From assembly GCF_030397665.1 (NCBI RefSeq), contig NZ_JAPUBT010000010.1, positions 124,001-188,000 of the forward strand: a stretch of 64,000 bases of DNA, given 5' to 3'. Origin of the DNA: Janthinobacterium sp. SUN073. Lineage in GTDB: Bacteria > Pseudomonadota > Gammaproteobacteria > Burkholderiales > Burkholderiaceae_D. Positions 9,112 to 17,796 of this stretch are shown here, one piece after another. Position 1 is the stretch's first letter; every line of letters begins with the position of its first letter. The translations under genes were made by a program, and so were the position numbers. The notes under the pieces were generated by a model. That model was given only the letters and a program-made list of their open reading frames with translations. It was not told the origin of the DNA and searched no databases.

Positions 9112-9458
9112 GTCAGCTCCTTGTAGCGTTTGCGGGCCAGCGCCAGGTCGTCTTCCGGCGTGGTGCGGGTTTTCTTGATAAAGCCGTGCAGCGCCACCAG
9201 GCAATCGCCATGATGGCAGATCAGCACGCGGGCGATGCGGTTGCCGGGCAAGCTGCTGCGAATTTCCGATAGACCTTGCCCCAGATGCCGGCACAGGGGC
9301 ATGCCCACGGGCCAGCGCCATTGCGCATGCATCAAGTCTTGCCCGATCACCTGGCGCTCTTCGATGGGCAACGATTTGAGCCAGTCGCGCACGGGTTCGC
9401 CGCCATTGCCGTTCGCATAGAACAGCAGGGTAATCTGCCGCAAACCGGAAGCATCCAT
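9108..9458 (-). CDS. RelE/HigB-superfamily toxin (phage Gp49-like)
   Basis: A 116-residue basic protein of the Gp49/HigB type, an mRNA interferase family that cleaves mRNA at the ribosome. Family-like elements: GGEPVRDWLKSLPIEERQVI, PVGMPLCRHLGQGLSEIRSS, RVLICHHGDCLVALHGFIKK and a C-terminal lysine/arginine cluster ending ARKRYKEL. The ATG at 9458 has AGAGGT about 6 nt upstream. It is the first gene of a two-gene operon with the HTH protein and lies just downstream of an 18-bp palindrome. Activity is inferred from family. Confidence 0.82.
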   Translation of the reverse strand: MDASGLRQITLLFYANGNGGEPVRDWLKSLPIEERQVIGQDLMHAQWRWPVGMPLCRHLGQGLSEIRSSLPGNRIARVLICHHGDCLVALHGFIKKTRTTPEDDLALARKRYKELT

Positions 9459-9473
9459 GACGCACCTCTACGT

Positions 9474-9491
9474 TGTACTATATAAGGTACA
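9474..9491 (-). promoter_or_regulatory. Candidate autoregulatory operator of the toxin-antitoxin operon
   Basis: TGTACTATATAAGGTACA is an imperfect palindrome with TGTAC/GTACA half-sites, ending 16 nt before the toxin start codon. Read on the minus strand it contains a TATAGT-like -10 hexamer, so a bound HTH dimer would cover the promoter. The operator role is inferred from position and symmetry. Confidence 0.55.
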
Positions 9492-9615
9492 TGTTCGCAA
9501 GGTAAATCTGCGCCACAGTTGAAAAAATCGGGCGCGCATGGATGGTTGTAGCCGATGACGAGCCACAAGGTGGCCCGCCAGATCAAATACTGTTCAGATA
9601 GTCAGGTGGCCAGCG

Positions 9616-10077
9616 TCAGGCGCCCAGCCACGGCAATCCCGCTTTGCACCAGCCGCCGATCTGCTTGCGGTGGCCATCGGCATCCTTGTCGCCTTCAAAA
9701 CCTTCGAGGATGTCGAAGCAGTTCATGTAGCCGTGCTCGGTCGCCAGCTTGGCCGCATGGCGCGACCGCACGCCGGAGCGGCACAGGAACAGCAGCACCT
9801 CGTCCTTGCCGGCCTGGGCAGCCAGTTGCGCGAGGAAGTCGGGATTCGGCACGCCGCCCGGGTAGGTGGCCCACTGCACCGCGCCGTGCTGGGTATCGGC
9901 GATGTCGACCCGGCCGACCCAGTCGCGCTCGGCATTCGTGCGCACATCGATGAGCTTGGCGGCGGCATCGCCCTGCAGCAGCTCATACGCTTCCTGCGGC
10001 GTGACGGCGCCGGCGTACGGCGTACCTTCATTGGCCCGGCTGCGGGCGGTGGTCAGGATGTCGGCGGCGGTAGTCAT
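9616..10077 (-). CDS. Rhodanese-like domain protein
   Basis: A 153-residue single-domain rhodanese. It shows KLIDVRTNAERDWVG (about 41-55) and the active-site loop CRSGVRSRHAA with Cys99, the expected persulfide-forming residue. Probably a cytoplasmic sulfur-transfer protein; the acceptor is unknown. It diverges from glnA across the 384-bp control region, and the pairing of a rhodanese gene with glnA looks like a lineage-specific arrangement. Start ATG at 10077. Confidence 0.9.
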   Translation of the reverse strand: MTTAADILTTARSRANEGTPYAGAVTPQEAYELLQGDAAAKLIDVRTNAERDWVGRVDIADTQHGAVQWATYPGGVPNPDFLAQLAAQAGKDEVLLFLCRSGVRSRHAAKLATEHGYMNCFDILEGFEGDKDADGHRKQIGGWCKAGLPWLGA

Positions 10078-10202
10078 GGCGTCCTCGATGAAAGTGGGGT
10101 GGTGTGATCGATTATAGTGCGCCGTCCGCGCCCCGCAAATGGGAAGTCACGGTGCACGGCGCATGCACCACAAGAAGGCATTTTTCAAGAATGCGTACAA
10201 AA

Positions 10203-10218
10203 TGCACGATAATGGTGC
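10203..10218 (+). promoter_or_regulatory. NtrC-binding site 1 upstream of glnA
   Basis: TGCACGATAATGGTGC matches the NtrC consensus GCAC-N5-TGGTGC exactly. It lies about 145 nt upstream of the sigma-54 promoter, a normal enhancer distance. The regulator gene (glnG) is in the same cluster. Confidence 0.85.
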
Positions 10219-10231
10219 GTTATTCGTTTTT

Positions 10232-10248
10232 TGCACTTGCATAGTGCA
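10232..10248 (+). promoter_or_regulatory. NtrC-binding site 2 upstream of glnA
   Basis: TGCACTTGCATAGTGCA matches GCAC-N5-TGGTGC with one substitution and is itself nearly palindromic. It is 29 nt from site 1, close to three helical turns, which suits side-by-side NtrC dimers. Confidence 0.75.
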
Positions 10249-10346
10249 TTCTTGAATGACGCAAACTCAGCAGGAAAATCGCGGGCAGGAAAACTTTCAC
10301 TGGGATGGCAGTCATTTTGCTGCCGGCGCCAGGGCGCTTCAGGAGC

Positions 10347-10362
10347 TGGCATGGAATCTGCT
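10347..10362 (+). promoter_or_regulatory. Sigma-54 promoter of glnA
   Basis: TGGCATGGAATCTGCT has the -24 GG (10348-10349) and -12 GC (10360-10361) separated by exactly 10 nt and agrees well with TGGCACG-N4-TTGCW. Predicted transcription start about 10373, giving a leader of roughly 90 nt. A second TGGCACG...TTGCT at 10383-10400 has two extra spacer bases and is less likely. Confidence 0.75.
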
Positions 10363-10461
10363 ATGATCCTTATGAGTTTTGGTGGCACGCAATGTTTGCT
10401 TCGCTTCATCAGCCCAGACGCATTAAGGTCGGCTCACCCCACATTCATTTAGGAGATACGC

Positions 10462-11877
10462 ATGGCAATGACAGCCGCAGAAGTCTTGAAGATGGTAGAA
10501 GAAAACGAAGTCAAATTCGTTGATTTCCGCTTTGCTGATACCCGTGGTAAAGAGCAGCACGTGACGGTTCCCGTGTCGCACTTCGACATGGATAAATTCG
10601 AGTCGGGCCACGCCTTTGACGGTTCTTCGATCGCTGGCTGGAAAGGCATCGAAGCGTCCGACATGATCTTGCTGCCGGATCCAAATACGGCCAATATCGA
10701 CCCATTCATGGAAGAAACGACCTTGTTCATGCAGTGCGACGTGATCGAACCGTCGGACGGCAAGGGCTACGACCGCGACCCGCGCTCGATCGCGAAACGC
10801 GCCGAAGCCTACCTGAAATCGTCGGGCATGGGCGACACCGCCTACTTTGGCCCTGAGCCAGAATTCTTCATCTTCGACAGCGTGCGCTGGAAGATCGACA
10901 TGTCGGGCTGCTTCGTCAAGATCGGTTCGGACGAAGGTTCGTGGTCGACCGGCAAGGATATCGAAGGCGGCAACAGCGGCCACCGTCCTACCGTCAAGGG
11001 CGGCTACTTCCCCGTGCCACCAGTGGACAGCTTCCAGGACATGCGTTCGGAAATGTGCCTGATCCTGGAGTCCTTGGGCATCCCGGTTGAGGTACATCAT
11101 CACGAAGTCGCTGGCGCAGGCCAGAATGAAATCGGCACCCGCTTCTCGACCCTGGTCGAGCGCGCCGACTGGACGCAAAACCTGAAATACGTGGTGTGGA
11201 ACGTGGCGCACAGCTATGGCAAGACCGCCACCTTCATGCCGAAACCTATCGTTGGCGACAACGGTTCGGGCATGCACGTGCATCAATCCGTATGGAAAGA
11301 TGGCAAAAACCTGTTCGCTGGCGACGGCTATGCCGGCCTGTCCGATTTCGCCCTGTACTACATCGGCGGCATCATCAAGCACGCCAAGGCACTGAACGCG
11401 ATTACCAACCCGGGCACCAACTCGTACAAGCGTCTGGTACCAGGCTACGAAGCTCCAGTGAAACTGGCGTACTCGGCGAAAAACCGTTCCGCCTCGATCC
11501 GTATCCCGCACGTGGCCAATCCAAAAGGCCGCCGCGTGGAAGCGCGCTTCCCGGATCCACTGGCGAACCCGTACCTGTGCTTCGCTGCACTGCTGATGGC
11601 TGGTCTGGACGGCGTTGCCAACAAGATCCATCCGGGCGAAGCCGCCTCGAAAGATCTGTACCATCTGCCGCCGGAAGAAGACGCACTGATCCCGACCGTG
11701 TGCGCTTCGCTGGAAGAAGCACTGGAAGCCCTGGACAAGGACCGCGAGTTCCTGACCCGTGGCGGCGTGTTCAGCGATTCCATGATCGACGCTTACCTGG
11801 AACTGAAAATGCAGGACGTGCAGCGCATGCGCATGACCACGCATCCTGCCGAGTTCGACATGTACTACTCGCTGTAA
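10462..11877 (+). CDS. glnA: Type I glutamine synthetase
   Basis: A 471-residue enzyme forming glutamine from glutamate, ammonia and ATP; cytoplasmic dodecamer. Family signatures: [17 protein letters not shown] near 50-65, [10 protein letters not shown] (metal/glutamate site), [10 protein letters not shown], and the adenylylation loop [10 protein letters not shown] with Tyr399, so activity should be controlled by GlnE, which is encoded at 34-37 kb. The ATG has AGGAG at good spacing. Expression should depend on sigma-54 and phosphorylated NtrC through the sites upstream. A bidirectional terminator separates it from the DUF4124-glnL-glnG genes. Confidence 0.98.
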   Translation: MAMTAAEVLKMVEENEVKFVDFRFADTRGKEQHVTVPVSHFDMDKFESGHAFDGSSIAGWKGIEASDMILLPDPNTANIDPFMEETTLFMQCDVIEPSDGKGYDRDPRSIAKRAEAYLKSSGMGDTAYFGPEPEFFIFDSVRWKIDMSGCFVKIGSDEGSWSTGKDIEGGNSGHRPTVKGGYFPVPPVDSFQDMRSEMCLILESLGIPVEVHHHEVAGAGQNEIGTRFSTLVERADWTQNLKYVVWNVAHSYGKTATFMPKPIVGDNGSGMHVHQSVWKDGKNLFAGDGYAGLSDFALYYIGGIIKHAKALNAITNPGTNSYKRLVPGYEAPVKLAYSAKNRSASIRIPHVANPKGRRVEARFPDPLANPYLCFAALLMAGLDGVANKIHPGEAASKDLYHLPPEEDALIPTVCASLEEALEALDKDREFLTRGGVFSDSMIDAYLELKMQDVQRMRMTTHPAEFDMYYSL

Positions 11878-11910
11878 TGGCGCCATGCCGGCAACTTGCC
11901 GGTAGTGAAT

Positions 11911-11950
11911 AAAAAACGCGGGTGAGGCGATGGTCTTGCCCGCGTTTTTT
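11911..11950 (+). terminator. Intrinsic (bidirectional) terminator after glnA
   Basis: AAAAAACGCGGG pairs perfectly with CCCGCGTTTTTT across a 16-nt loop, giving a T run on both strands. It implies that glnL-glnG expression is partly uncoupled from the strong glnA promoter. Confidence 0.88.
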
Positions 11951-12022
11951 GTTATGGCGCCACTGGGCGGTGTTGTATAGTCGGCCCAGGAACGATGCGG
12001 CACGAGCCGACAGGAGTGAAGA

Positions 12023-12532
12023 TTGACCAAGCATTACAGAATGGCGCTGATGGCAGGATTGCTGGGCGCGGCGGCACAGGCGCACGGGCAGCTGTATGTG
12101 TGCGCCGATGCGCAAGGACACAAGACGTATACGGACAAGCGGGCTGGCGCGCATTGCCAGCTGCTCGATTTGCCGGGCGCCATGACGGCGCCGCCACGCA
12201 AGACGACGCCGCTGGCCGGCGCGCCTGCGCGGCCCGCCACGCAGGCGGTGGCTACGGCGGCGCCTGCCGCTGGCGCGTTTCCCAAGGTCGATGGCGCCGA
12301 GCAGCGTGCGCGCGACCTGGACCGGCGCCAGATCCTGCAGGACGAATTGCGCAGCGAAGAGCAGAAACTGGCGGCCCAGCGCCTGGAGTTCAACGAGGGC
12401 CAGCCTGAACGCCAGGGCAATGAACGCAACTATGCCAAGTATCAGGAAAGAGCGGCGCAGTTGAAAGAGAATCTCAACCGGACGCAGCAGAACGTCGAAG
12501 CCCTGAAACGCGAGATTGCGAATATTCGGTAA
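12023..12532 (+). CDS. DUF4124 domain-containing exported protein
   Basis: 169 residues. The signal peptide (MALMAGLLGAAAQAHG) is followed by a short DUF4124 motif beginning QLYVCADAQGHKTYTDKRAG and then a charged Glu/Gln/Arg-rich segment (about 90-165) likely to form a coiled coil. Periplasmic; function unknown. Start: TTG at 12023, preceded by AGGAG six bases upstream; an internal ATG at 12041 lacks such a site. It ends 5 nt before glnL, so it is probably co-transcribed with the NtrB/NtrC genes. Confidence 0.8.
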   Translation: MTKHYRMALMAGLLGAAAQAHGQLYVCADAQGHKTYTDKRAGAHCQLLDLPGAMTAPPRKTTPLAGAPARPATQAVATAAPAAGAFPKVDGAEQRARDLDRRQILQDELRSEEQKLAAQRLEFNEGQPERQGNERNYAKYQERAAQLKENLNRTQQNVEALKREIANIR

Positions 12533-12537
12533 AGCAC

Positions 12538-13626
12538 ATGACAATAGACAACCATTCCAGCCGCCCCGCCCACCTGGCAGGCCTTGATTTGCTCGCTTCG
12601 GCCGTGATCCTGCTCGACGGCGACGGGCGCATCAGCTATGCCAACGCGGCGGCGGAAAACCTGCTGGAAAGCTCATTGAAGGCCCTGTCGCGGCAAAAGC
12701 TGACGGCGCTGTTCCTCAATCCCGAGGAGCTGGCCGGCATCTGCGCGCAAGCGCTTGAACACAAGTTTTCCGACTTGCGTCAGGACCTGAGCCTGGAGCG
12801 CCTGGGGCGCGAACCGCTGCGCGTGCACAGCATCGTCAGCGCGCTCGAGGCGCCGCGCGACGGCGTGCTGATCGAGTTGCGCGAAAACGTGCAGCAATTA
12901 AAACTCGACCGCGAGGAGCGCATCCTCGACCAGAGCCAGGTCAACAAGGAGCTGATCCGCAACCTGGCGCATGAAATCAAGAACCCGCTGGGCGGCATCC
13001 GCGGCGCGGCCCAGTTGCTGGAGCTGGAATTGCCGGCCCTGCACCTGAGCGAGCTGCGCGAATACACGCAAGTCATCATCAAGGAAGCGGACCGCCTGCA
13101 GACGCTGGTCGACCGCCTGCTGGCGCCGCACCGCCGCCCGCACATCGTGGGCGACGTGAATATCCACGAAGTGTGCGAGCGCGTGCGCAGCCTGATCCTG
13201 GCCGAGTTTCCCAGCGGACTGACCATTTCGCGCGATTACGACGCCTCGATCCCCGAGTTTCGCGGCGACAAGGAACAATTGATACAAACCGTGCTCAATA
13301 TCGCGCACAACGCGGCGCAAGCGCTGGCCGAGCGCATCGAGGCGGGCGATGCGGAGCTGATTTTCAAGACGCGCGTGGCGCGCCAGGTGACCCTGGCCAA
13401 GGTCCGCTACAACCTGGCATTAGACTTGCATATCATTGACAATGGACCGGGCATCGCACCCCAGATCCGCGACCGGATTTTCTACCCGCTGGTGTCGGGC
13501 AGGGAAGGCGGCAGCGGGCTGGGTCTGACCTTGGCGCAAACCTTCGTGCAACAGCACCTGGGCGTGATCGAGTGCGAAAGCCGGCCTGGATACACCGATT
13601 TCAGGATCGTTCTCCCCTTGCCATAA
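12538..13626 (+). CDS. glnL: Nitrogen regulation sensor histidine kinase NtrB
   Basis: 362-residue cytoplasmic kinase/phosphatase that controls NtrC in response to PII. An N-terminal PAS-like domain (about 13-110) is followed by the H-box NLAHEIKNPLGGIRGAAQLL with phosphoacceptor His145, and the ATP-binding lid DNGPGIAPQIRDRIFYPLVS with GGSGLGLTLA near the C-terminus. No membrane segments. It starts 5 nt after the DUF4124 gene and ends 48 nt before glnG. Partner and pathway follow from the family and adjacency. Confidence 0.95.
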   Translation: MTIDNHSSRPAHLAGLDLLASAVILLDGDGRISYANAAAENLLESSLKALSRQKLTALFLNPEELAGICAQALEHKFSDLRQDLSLERLGREPLRVHSIVSALEAPRDGVLIELRENVQQLKLDREERILDQSQVNKELIRNLAHEIKNPLGGIRGAAQLLELELPALHLSELREYTQVIIKEADRLQTLVDRLLAPHRRPHIVGDVNIHEVCERVRSLILAEFPSGLTISRDYDASIPEFRGDKEQLIQTVLNIAHNAAQALAERIEAGDAELIFKTRVARQVTLAKVRYNLALDLHIIDNGPGIAPQIRDRIFYPLVSGREGGSGLGLTLAQTFVQQHLGVIECESRPGYTDFRIVLPLP

Positions 13627-13674
13627 GCGAGGAAGTATCCCACCCATGAAATCCATTGCGGGACGCACACACTA

Positions 13675-15165
13675 ATGAAGCCAATCTGGATAGTTGACGA
13701 CGACGAATCAATCCGCTGGGTGCTGGAAAAAGCCCTGGCGCGGGAAAATCTCGCCACCAAGAGTTTTGCCAATGCGCGCGACGCCATCGCCGCACTGGAA
13801 TTTGACACGCCGCAAGTGCTCGTGTCCGATATCCGCATGCCAGGCGCGTCCGGCCTGGAGTTGTTGCAGACGGTCAAGTCGCGCTTTCCCGGCTTGCCTG
13901 TCATCATCATCACGGCTTTTTCCGACCTCGATTCGGCCGTCGCGGCCTTCCAGGGCGGCGCCTTCGAATACCTGGCCAAGCCGTTTGACATCGACAAGGC
14001 TGTCGAGCTGATCCGCCGCGCGCTGGAAGAGAGCCTGCGCGAGACCAGCGTCGAATCGGGCCCGTCGGAAACGCCGGAAATCCTCGGCCAGGCGCCGGCC
14101 ATGCAGGAGGTGTTCCGCGCCATCGGCCGTCTGTCGCAATCGAATGTGACGGTGCTCATCACGGGCGAATCCGGTTCCGGCAAGGAACTGGTGGCGCGCG
14201 CGCTGCACAAGCACAGTCCGCGTGCGGCGCAGCCGTTCATTGCCCTGAATACGGCGGCGATCCCGAAAGATTTGCTGGAATCCGAATTGTTCGGCCATGA
14301 ACGGGGGGCATTTACGGGCGCGCAGACGACGCGCCGGGGCCGCTTCGAGCAAGCCGAGAACGGCACCCTGTTCCTCGATGAAATCGGCGACATGCCGTTC
14401 GACCTGCAGACGCGGCTGTTGCGCGTGCTGTCCGACGGCCATTTCTATCGCGTCGGCGGGCACCAGCCCATGAAGGCCAACGTGCGCGTCATTACCGCCA
14501 CGCACCAGAATCTGGAACAGCGCGTGCGCGACGGCCTGTTCCGCGAAGACTTGTATCACCGCCTGAACGTGATCCGTTTGCGCCTGCCCAGTTTGAGGGA
14601 GCGGCGCGAGGATATCCCCATCCTGGTGCGCCACTTCCTGGTGCAAAGCGCGCGTCAGCTGGGCGTGGAAGCGAAGCGCATGAGCGAACCGACGATGCAA
14701 TTTCTCAGCGGCCTCGATTTGCCCGGCAATGTGCGCCAGCTGGAAAACCTGTGCAACTGGATCACCGTGATGGCGCCGGGCCAGACGGTGGAAATCAAGG
14801 ACTTGCCGCTGGAATTGACGCAGGGGCAGGGCGATGCCGGCGCTCCCGCAGCGCATGGCGAAGCGCCGCCGCCGGCCGTGGCTCATCCGCACGGTGGCCA
14901 GGTCTTCGAAGCGGCGGCGCCCGCCACCGGCGCGCCGCCGGGCTGGATTGGTTTACTGGAATTGCAGGCGGCCGGCATGCTGGGGGCAGGGCAGCAGGAA
15001 GTCATGGCCGTGCTGGGACGGCAATTCGAGTCGGCCCTGATCAAGACGGCGCTCAAGCATACGCACGGGCGCAAGAACGACGCCGCCGTGCGCCTGGGCA
15101 TCGGCCGCAACACCATCACCCGCAAGATCTCCGAACTGGGCATCGACGGCGCCAAGGACGATTGA
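13675..15165 (+). CDS. glnG: Nitrogen regulation response regulator NtrC (sigma-54 activator)
   Basis: 496 residues. The receiver domain has acidic pocket DDD (8-10) and phosphoacceptor Asp52 in VSDIRMPG. The AAA+ domain has Walker A GESGSGKE (about 164-171), the sigma-54 contact loop GAFTGA (211-216) and DEIGDMP. A Fis-type HTH is at the C-terminus (HGRKNDAAVRLGIGRNTITR). Between them lies an Ala/Pro-rich linker (about 385-430), longer than in enteric NtrC. It should bind the two sites upstream of glnA. A terminator follows. Confidence 0.96.
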   Translation: MKPIWIVDDDESIRWVLEKALARENLATKSFANARDAIAALEFDTPQVLVSDIRMPGASGLELLQTVKSRFPGLPVIIITAFSDLDSAVAAFQGGAFEYLAKPFDIDKAVELIRRALEESLRETSVESGPSETPEILGQAPAMQEVFRAIGRLSQSNVTVLITGESGSGKELVARALHKHSPRAAQPFIALNTAAIPKDLLESELFGHERGAFTGAQTTRRGRFEQAENGTLFLDEIGDMPFDLQTRLLRVLSDGHFYRVGGHQPMKANVRVITATHQNLEQRVRDGLFREDLYHRLNVIRLRLPSLRERREDIPILVRHFLVQSARQLGVEAKRMSEPTMQFLSGLDLPGNVRQLENLCNWITVMAPGQTVEIKDLPLELTQGQGDAGAPAAHGEAPPPAVAHPHGGQVFEAAAPATGAPPGWIGLLELQAAGMLGAGQQEVMAVLGRQFESALIKTALKHTHGRKNDAAVRLGIGRNTITRKISELGIDGAKDD

Positions 15166-15174
15166 TCTATCTTC

Positions 15175-15203
15175 CGGACGGAGCGTCCGCTCCGTCCGCT
15201 TTT
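15175..15203 (+). terminator. Intrinsic terminator after glnG
   Basis: Perfect 10-bp stem CGGACGGAGC / GCTCCGTCCG with a 4-nt loop followed by CTTTT, starting 9 nt after the glnG stop. Confidence 0.75.
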
Positions 15204-15307
15204 CCGCACGGCGTCCCTTGCACGCCACAACACACACAGCAGGCGATAAGGTAAGCTGGCGCTTGCCGGACTGTTTCGTTCGGTCTTAACTTTCATTGTG
15301 GAACTGT

Positions 15308-16273
15308 ATGCTGATTAACTGCGTGGCCTATCAGGATGGCAAAAAACTGGCCGATTTGCCGATTGACGATATCAGCGATTACGTCGAGCGCCCCGACTGT
15401 TTCGTCTGGGTGGCCCTGCTCGATGCCACGCCGGACGAGCTGAAACAGATGCAGCACGAGTTTTGCCTGCACGAACTGGCGGTGGAAGACGCGCAGCGGG
15501 GCCACCAGCGTCCGAAGATCGAGGAATATGGCGATTCCCTGTTTGCCGTGGTGAAAACCGTGGAAATGGTCGAAAACGAACTGGTCATGGGTGAAGTCGA
15601 CATTTTTGTCGGCGCCAATTATGTGCTCTCGTCGCGCAGCAACAGCTCGCAAGGTTTCCTCGGCGTGCGCGCGCGCGCCGAGCGCGAACCGCACTTGCTG
15701 CGCCAGGGTTCGGCCTTCGTGCTGTACGCGCTGATGGACGCCGTCGTCGACCGTTACTTTCCCGTGCTCGACGCGCTGGAATCGGAGCTGGAACTGATCG
15801 AGGACCGCATCTTCGACCGTGGCACCGAGCGCGACAATATCGAACGGCTGTATCAATTGAAACGCAAGGTCATGGTCTTGCGCCACGTGGTGGCGCCCCT
15901 GATGGAAGCGGTGGGCAAGCTGCACGGCGGGCGCGTGCCGCCGCTGTGCCACGATACCCAGGAGTATTTCCGCGATGTGCACGACCACCTGGCGCGCATC
16001 AACGGCACGCTCGACACCATCCGCGACACCATCAGCACGGCCATCCAGGTGAATTTGTCGATGGTGGCCATCGATGAAAGCGAAGTGAACAAGCAGTTGG
16101 CGGCCTGGGCGGCTATCTTTGCCGTGTTCACGGCGTTTGCCGGCGTGTGGGGCATGAACTTCAAGTTCATGCCGGAGCTGGACTGGCAATACGGCTATCC
16201 CGTGGCCGTGGGACTGATGAGCTGTGTCTGCGGTTATATGTATTACTTGTTCAAGCGTTCCGGCTGGCTGTAA
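15308..16273 (+). CDS. corA: CorA-type magnesium/cobalt transport protein
   Basis: 321-residue inner-membrane divalent cation channel. A large cytoplasmic N-terminal domain is followed by two C-terminal membrane segments. The signature GMN (282-284) closes the first (FAGVWGMNFKFMPELDW), and the second ends near the C-terminus YLFKRSGWL. Start: ATG 15308, with GTGGA about 6 nt upstream; a TTG at 15296 is possible. Mg2+ uptake is the family role, while Co2+ or Ni2+ passage is usual. No operon partner is evident. Confidence 0.95.
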   Translation: MLINCVAYQDGKKLADLPIDDISDYVERPDCFVWVALLDATPDELKQMQHEFCLHELAVEDAQRGHQRPKIEEYGDSLFAVVKTVEMVENELVMGEVDIFVGANYVLSSRSNSSQGFLGVRARAEREPHLLRQGSAFVLYALMDAVVDRYFPVLDALESELELIEDRIFDRGTERDNIERLYQLKRKVMVLRHVVAPLMEAVGKLHGGRVPPLCHDTQEYFRDVHDHLARINGTLDTIRDTISTAIQVNLSMVAIDESEVNKQLAAWAAIFAVFTAFAGVWGMNFKFMPELDWQYGYPVAVGLMSCVCGYMYYLFKRSGWL

Positions 16274-16407
16274 AAAATTCCTGTGTATCTGTATTATTGA
16301 ACAATATCCAGGGGTACAATCGCGGCAGGTCCGCTGCAGCGGGTCATGGCTGAGAATCGCCGCGCCGGCAGCTGTGCCTGCGCTTCCGGTGCCGTGCAGG
16401 AGCATTC

Positions 16408-17781
16408 ATGAGTATTCCGTTGTTTGATGTGAATTCGCAAGAACCCCTGTTCGATCCCGAGCAGCGGCGCACCCTGGCGGAGGCGGCCCTGCGCTCGATT
16501 ACGGCCTCGACGGCGCACGCCCGTGGCGACGACTTCCTGCGCATCCTCGTCAAGGACCTGGCCGAAGCGCTCGACGTGCACTATGTGATCGCCGGGCGCC
16601 TGGTGCGCCTGGACGATGGCAGCGAAGGCATTCGCACGCTGGCCCTGTGGGGCGGCGACGGCTACCAGCCGAATATCGAATACAGCCTGCAGCACACGCC
16701 TTGCCAGGACGTAACGTGCCAAAGCATGTGTTTTCATGGCAGCGATATCCAGCGTCGCTTTCCATTCGATAGCCTGCTGGTCGACATGCGGGCGGAAAGC
16801 TATGTCGGCATGCCGCTGATCGATACCGAAGGCAAGACCCTGGGCATCCTGTCGGCCATCGACACGCGTCCCATCGATGAAAACAAGCGCTTGCTGGCCT
16901 TGCTGCTGCTGTCGATCTTCTCGGCCCGCGGCGCGGCCGAGCTACAGCACCAGGAGCGCACCCAGCAGCTGGAAGAAATCGTGCGCGTGCGTACCGAATC
17001 GCTGCTGGCGGCGCAAGCGAACCTGATCGAGCAGGAACAGATGGCGGCCCTCGGCTCGCTGGTGGCGGGGGTATCGCATGAAGTAAACACACCCATCGGC
17101 GTGGCGCTGACGGCCGCGTCGAGCATGGGCAGCTATGCCGACCAGCTGGTGCAGCTGCTGGGCGGCGCCAAGGTCAGTCGCGCCGAACTGATCGACATTG
17201 CCGAATCCCTCAAAGGCGCAGCCGCCTTGATCGAGCGTAACCTGGCGCGCGCGGCCGACCTGATCGGCAATTTCAAGCAGCTGGCCGTGGACCAGGTCAG
17301 CGAATACGTGGCCGACCTGGCGCTGCACGACTATGTGCACGGCCTGGTGTCGGCGCACAGTCCCGAACTGCGCAAGGCGGCGCTGGGCGTGGAACTCGAT
17401 ATCGCGCCCGATTGCCAGGTGCGCCTGGCGGCCGGAAAATTGTCGCAAATCCTCTCGAACCTGCTGATGAACAGCGCCCGCCACGGCTATCCGCAGGGCG
17501 GGCCGGGGCGCATCACGATACGCGCGCGCATCGAGGCGGACGAGGATGACGCGGCCTTGCGCTGGCTGTTGCTGGAGTTTTCCGACGATGGCGTCGGCCT
17601 GGCGCCTGCCGTGCGCGAGCATATGTTCGAACCGTTCTTCACCACCAAGCGGGGCCAGGGCGGCTCCGGTCTGGGCATGCACATCGTCTACACCATCGTG
17701 CAGCAACTGGGCGGCCAGGTGTGCGCCATCGACTGCACGCCCGGCTGTCATATACAGATCAGGCTGCCGCTGGCCTCCTGA
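16408..17781 (+). CDS. GAF-domain soluble sensor histidine kinase
   Basis: 457 residues without membrane segments. A GAF-type sensor domain (about 20-180) is followed by a coiled-coil linker (about 180-212), an H-box-like stretch LGSLVAGVSHEVNTPIGVAL with His224, and an HATPase domain (NLLMNSARHG; DDGVGLAPAVREHMFEPFFT; GGSGLGMHIVYTI). The H-box reads HEVNTP rather than HE(I/L)(R/K)xP, as in some tandem-sensor kinases. AGGAG precedes the ATG. No response regulator is adjacent, so the kinase is an orphan; ligand and target are unknown. Confidence 0.88.
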   Translation: MSIPLFDVNSQEPLFDPEQRRTLAEAALRSITASTAHARGDDFLRILVKDLAEALDVHYVIAGRLVRLDDGSEGIRTLALWGGDGYQPNIEYSLQHTPCQDVTCQSMCFHGSDIQRRFPFDSLLVDMRAESYVGMPLIDTEGKTLGILSAIDTRPIDENKRLLALLLLSIFSARGAAELQHQERTQQLEEIVRVRTESLLAAQANLIEQEQMAALGSLVAGVSHEVNTPIGVALTAASSMGSYADQLVQLLGGAKVSRAELIDIAESLKGAAALIERNLARAADLIGNFKQLAVDQVSEYVADLALHDYVHGLVSAHSPELRKAALGVELDIAPDCQVRLAAGKLSQILSNLLMNSARHGYPQGGPGRITIRARIEADEDDAALRWLLLEFSDDGVGLAPAVREHMFEPFFTTKRGQGGSGLGMHIVYTIVQQLGGQVCAIDCTPGCHIQIRLPLAS

Positions 17782-17796
17782 TCTGCTCTACGGGCC

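Larger units (their letters stand above)
10184..10256. repeat. Perfect 11-bp inverted repeat enclosing the glnA NtrC sites
   Basis: TTCAAGAATGC (10184-10194) and GCATTCTTGAA (10246-10256) are exact reverse complements separated by 51 nt. Both NtrC-like sites lie between the arms, the second overlapping the right arm. A further inverted pair GGTGCA/TGCACC lies upstream at 10151-10169. Confidence 0.6.

Noticed and set aside
10383-10400. A second sigma-54-like sequence TGGCACG...TTGCT before glnA
   Set aside because: The GG-GC distance is 12 rather than 10 nt; the copy at 10347 has correct spacing.
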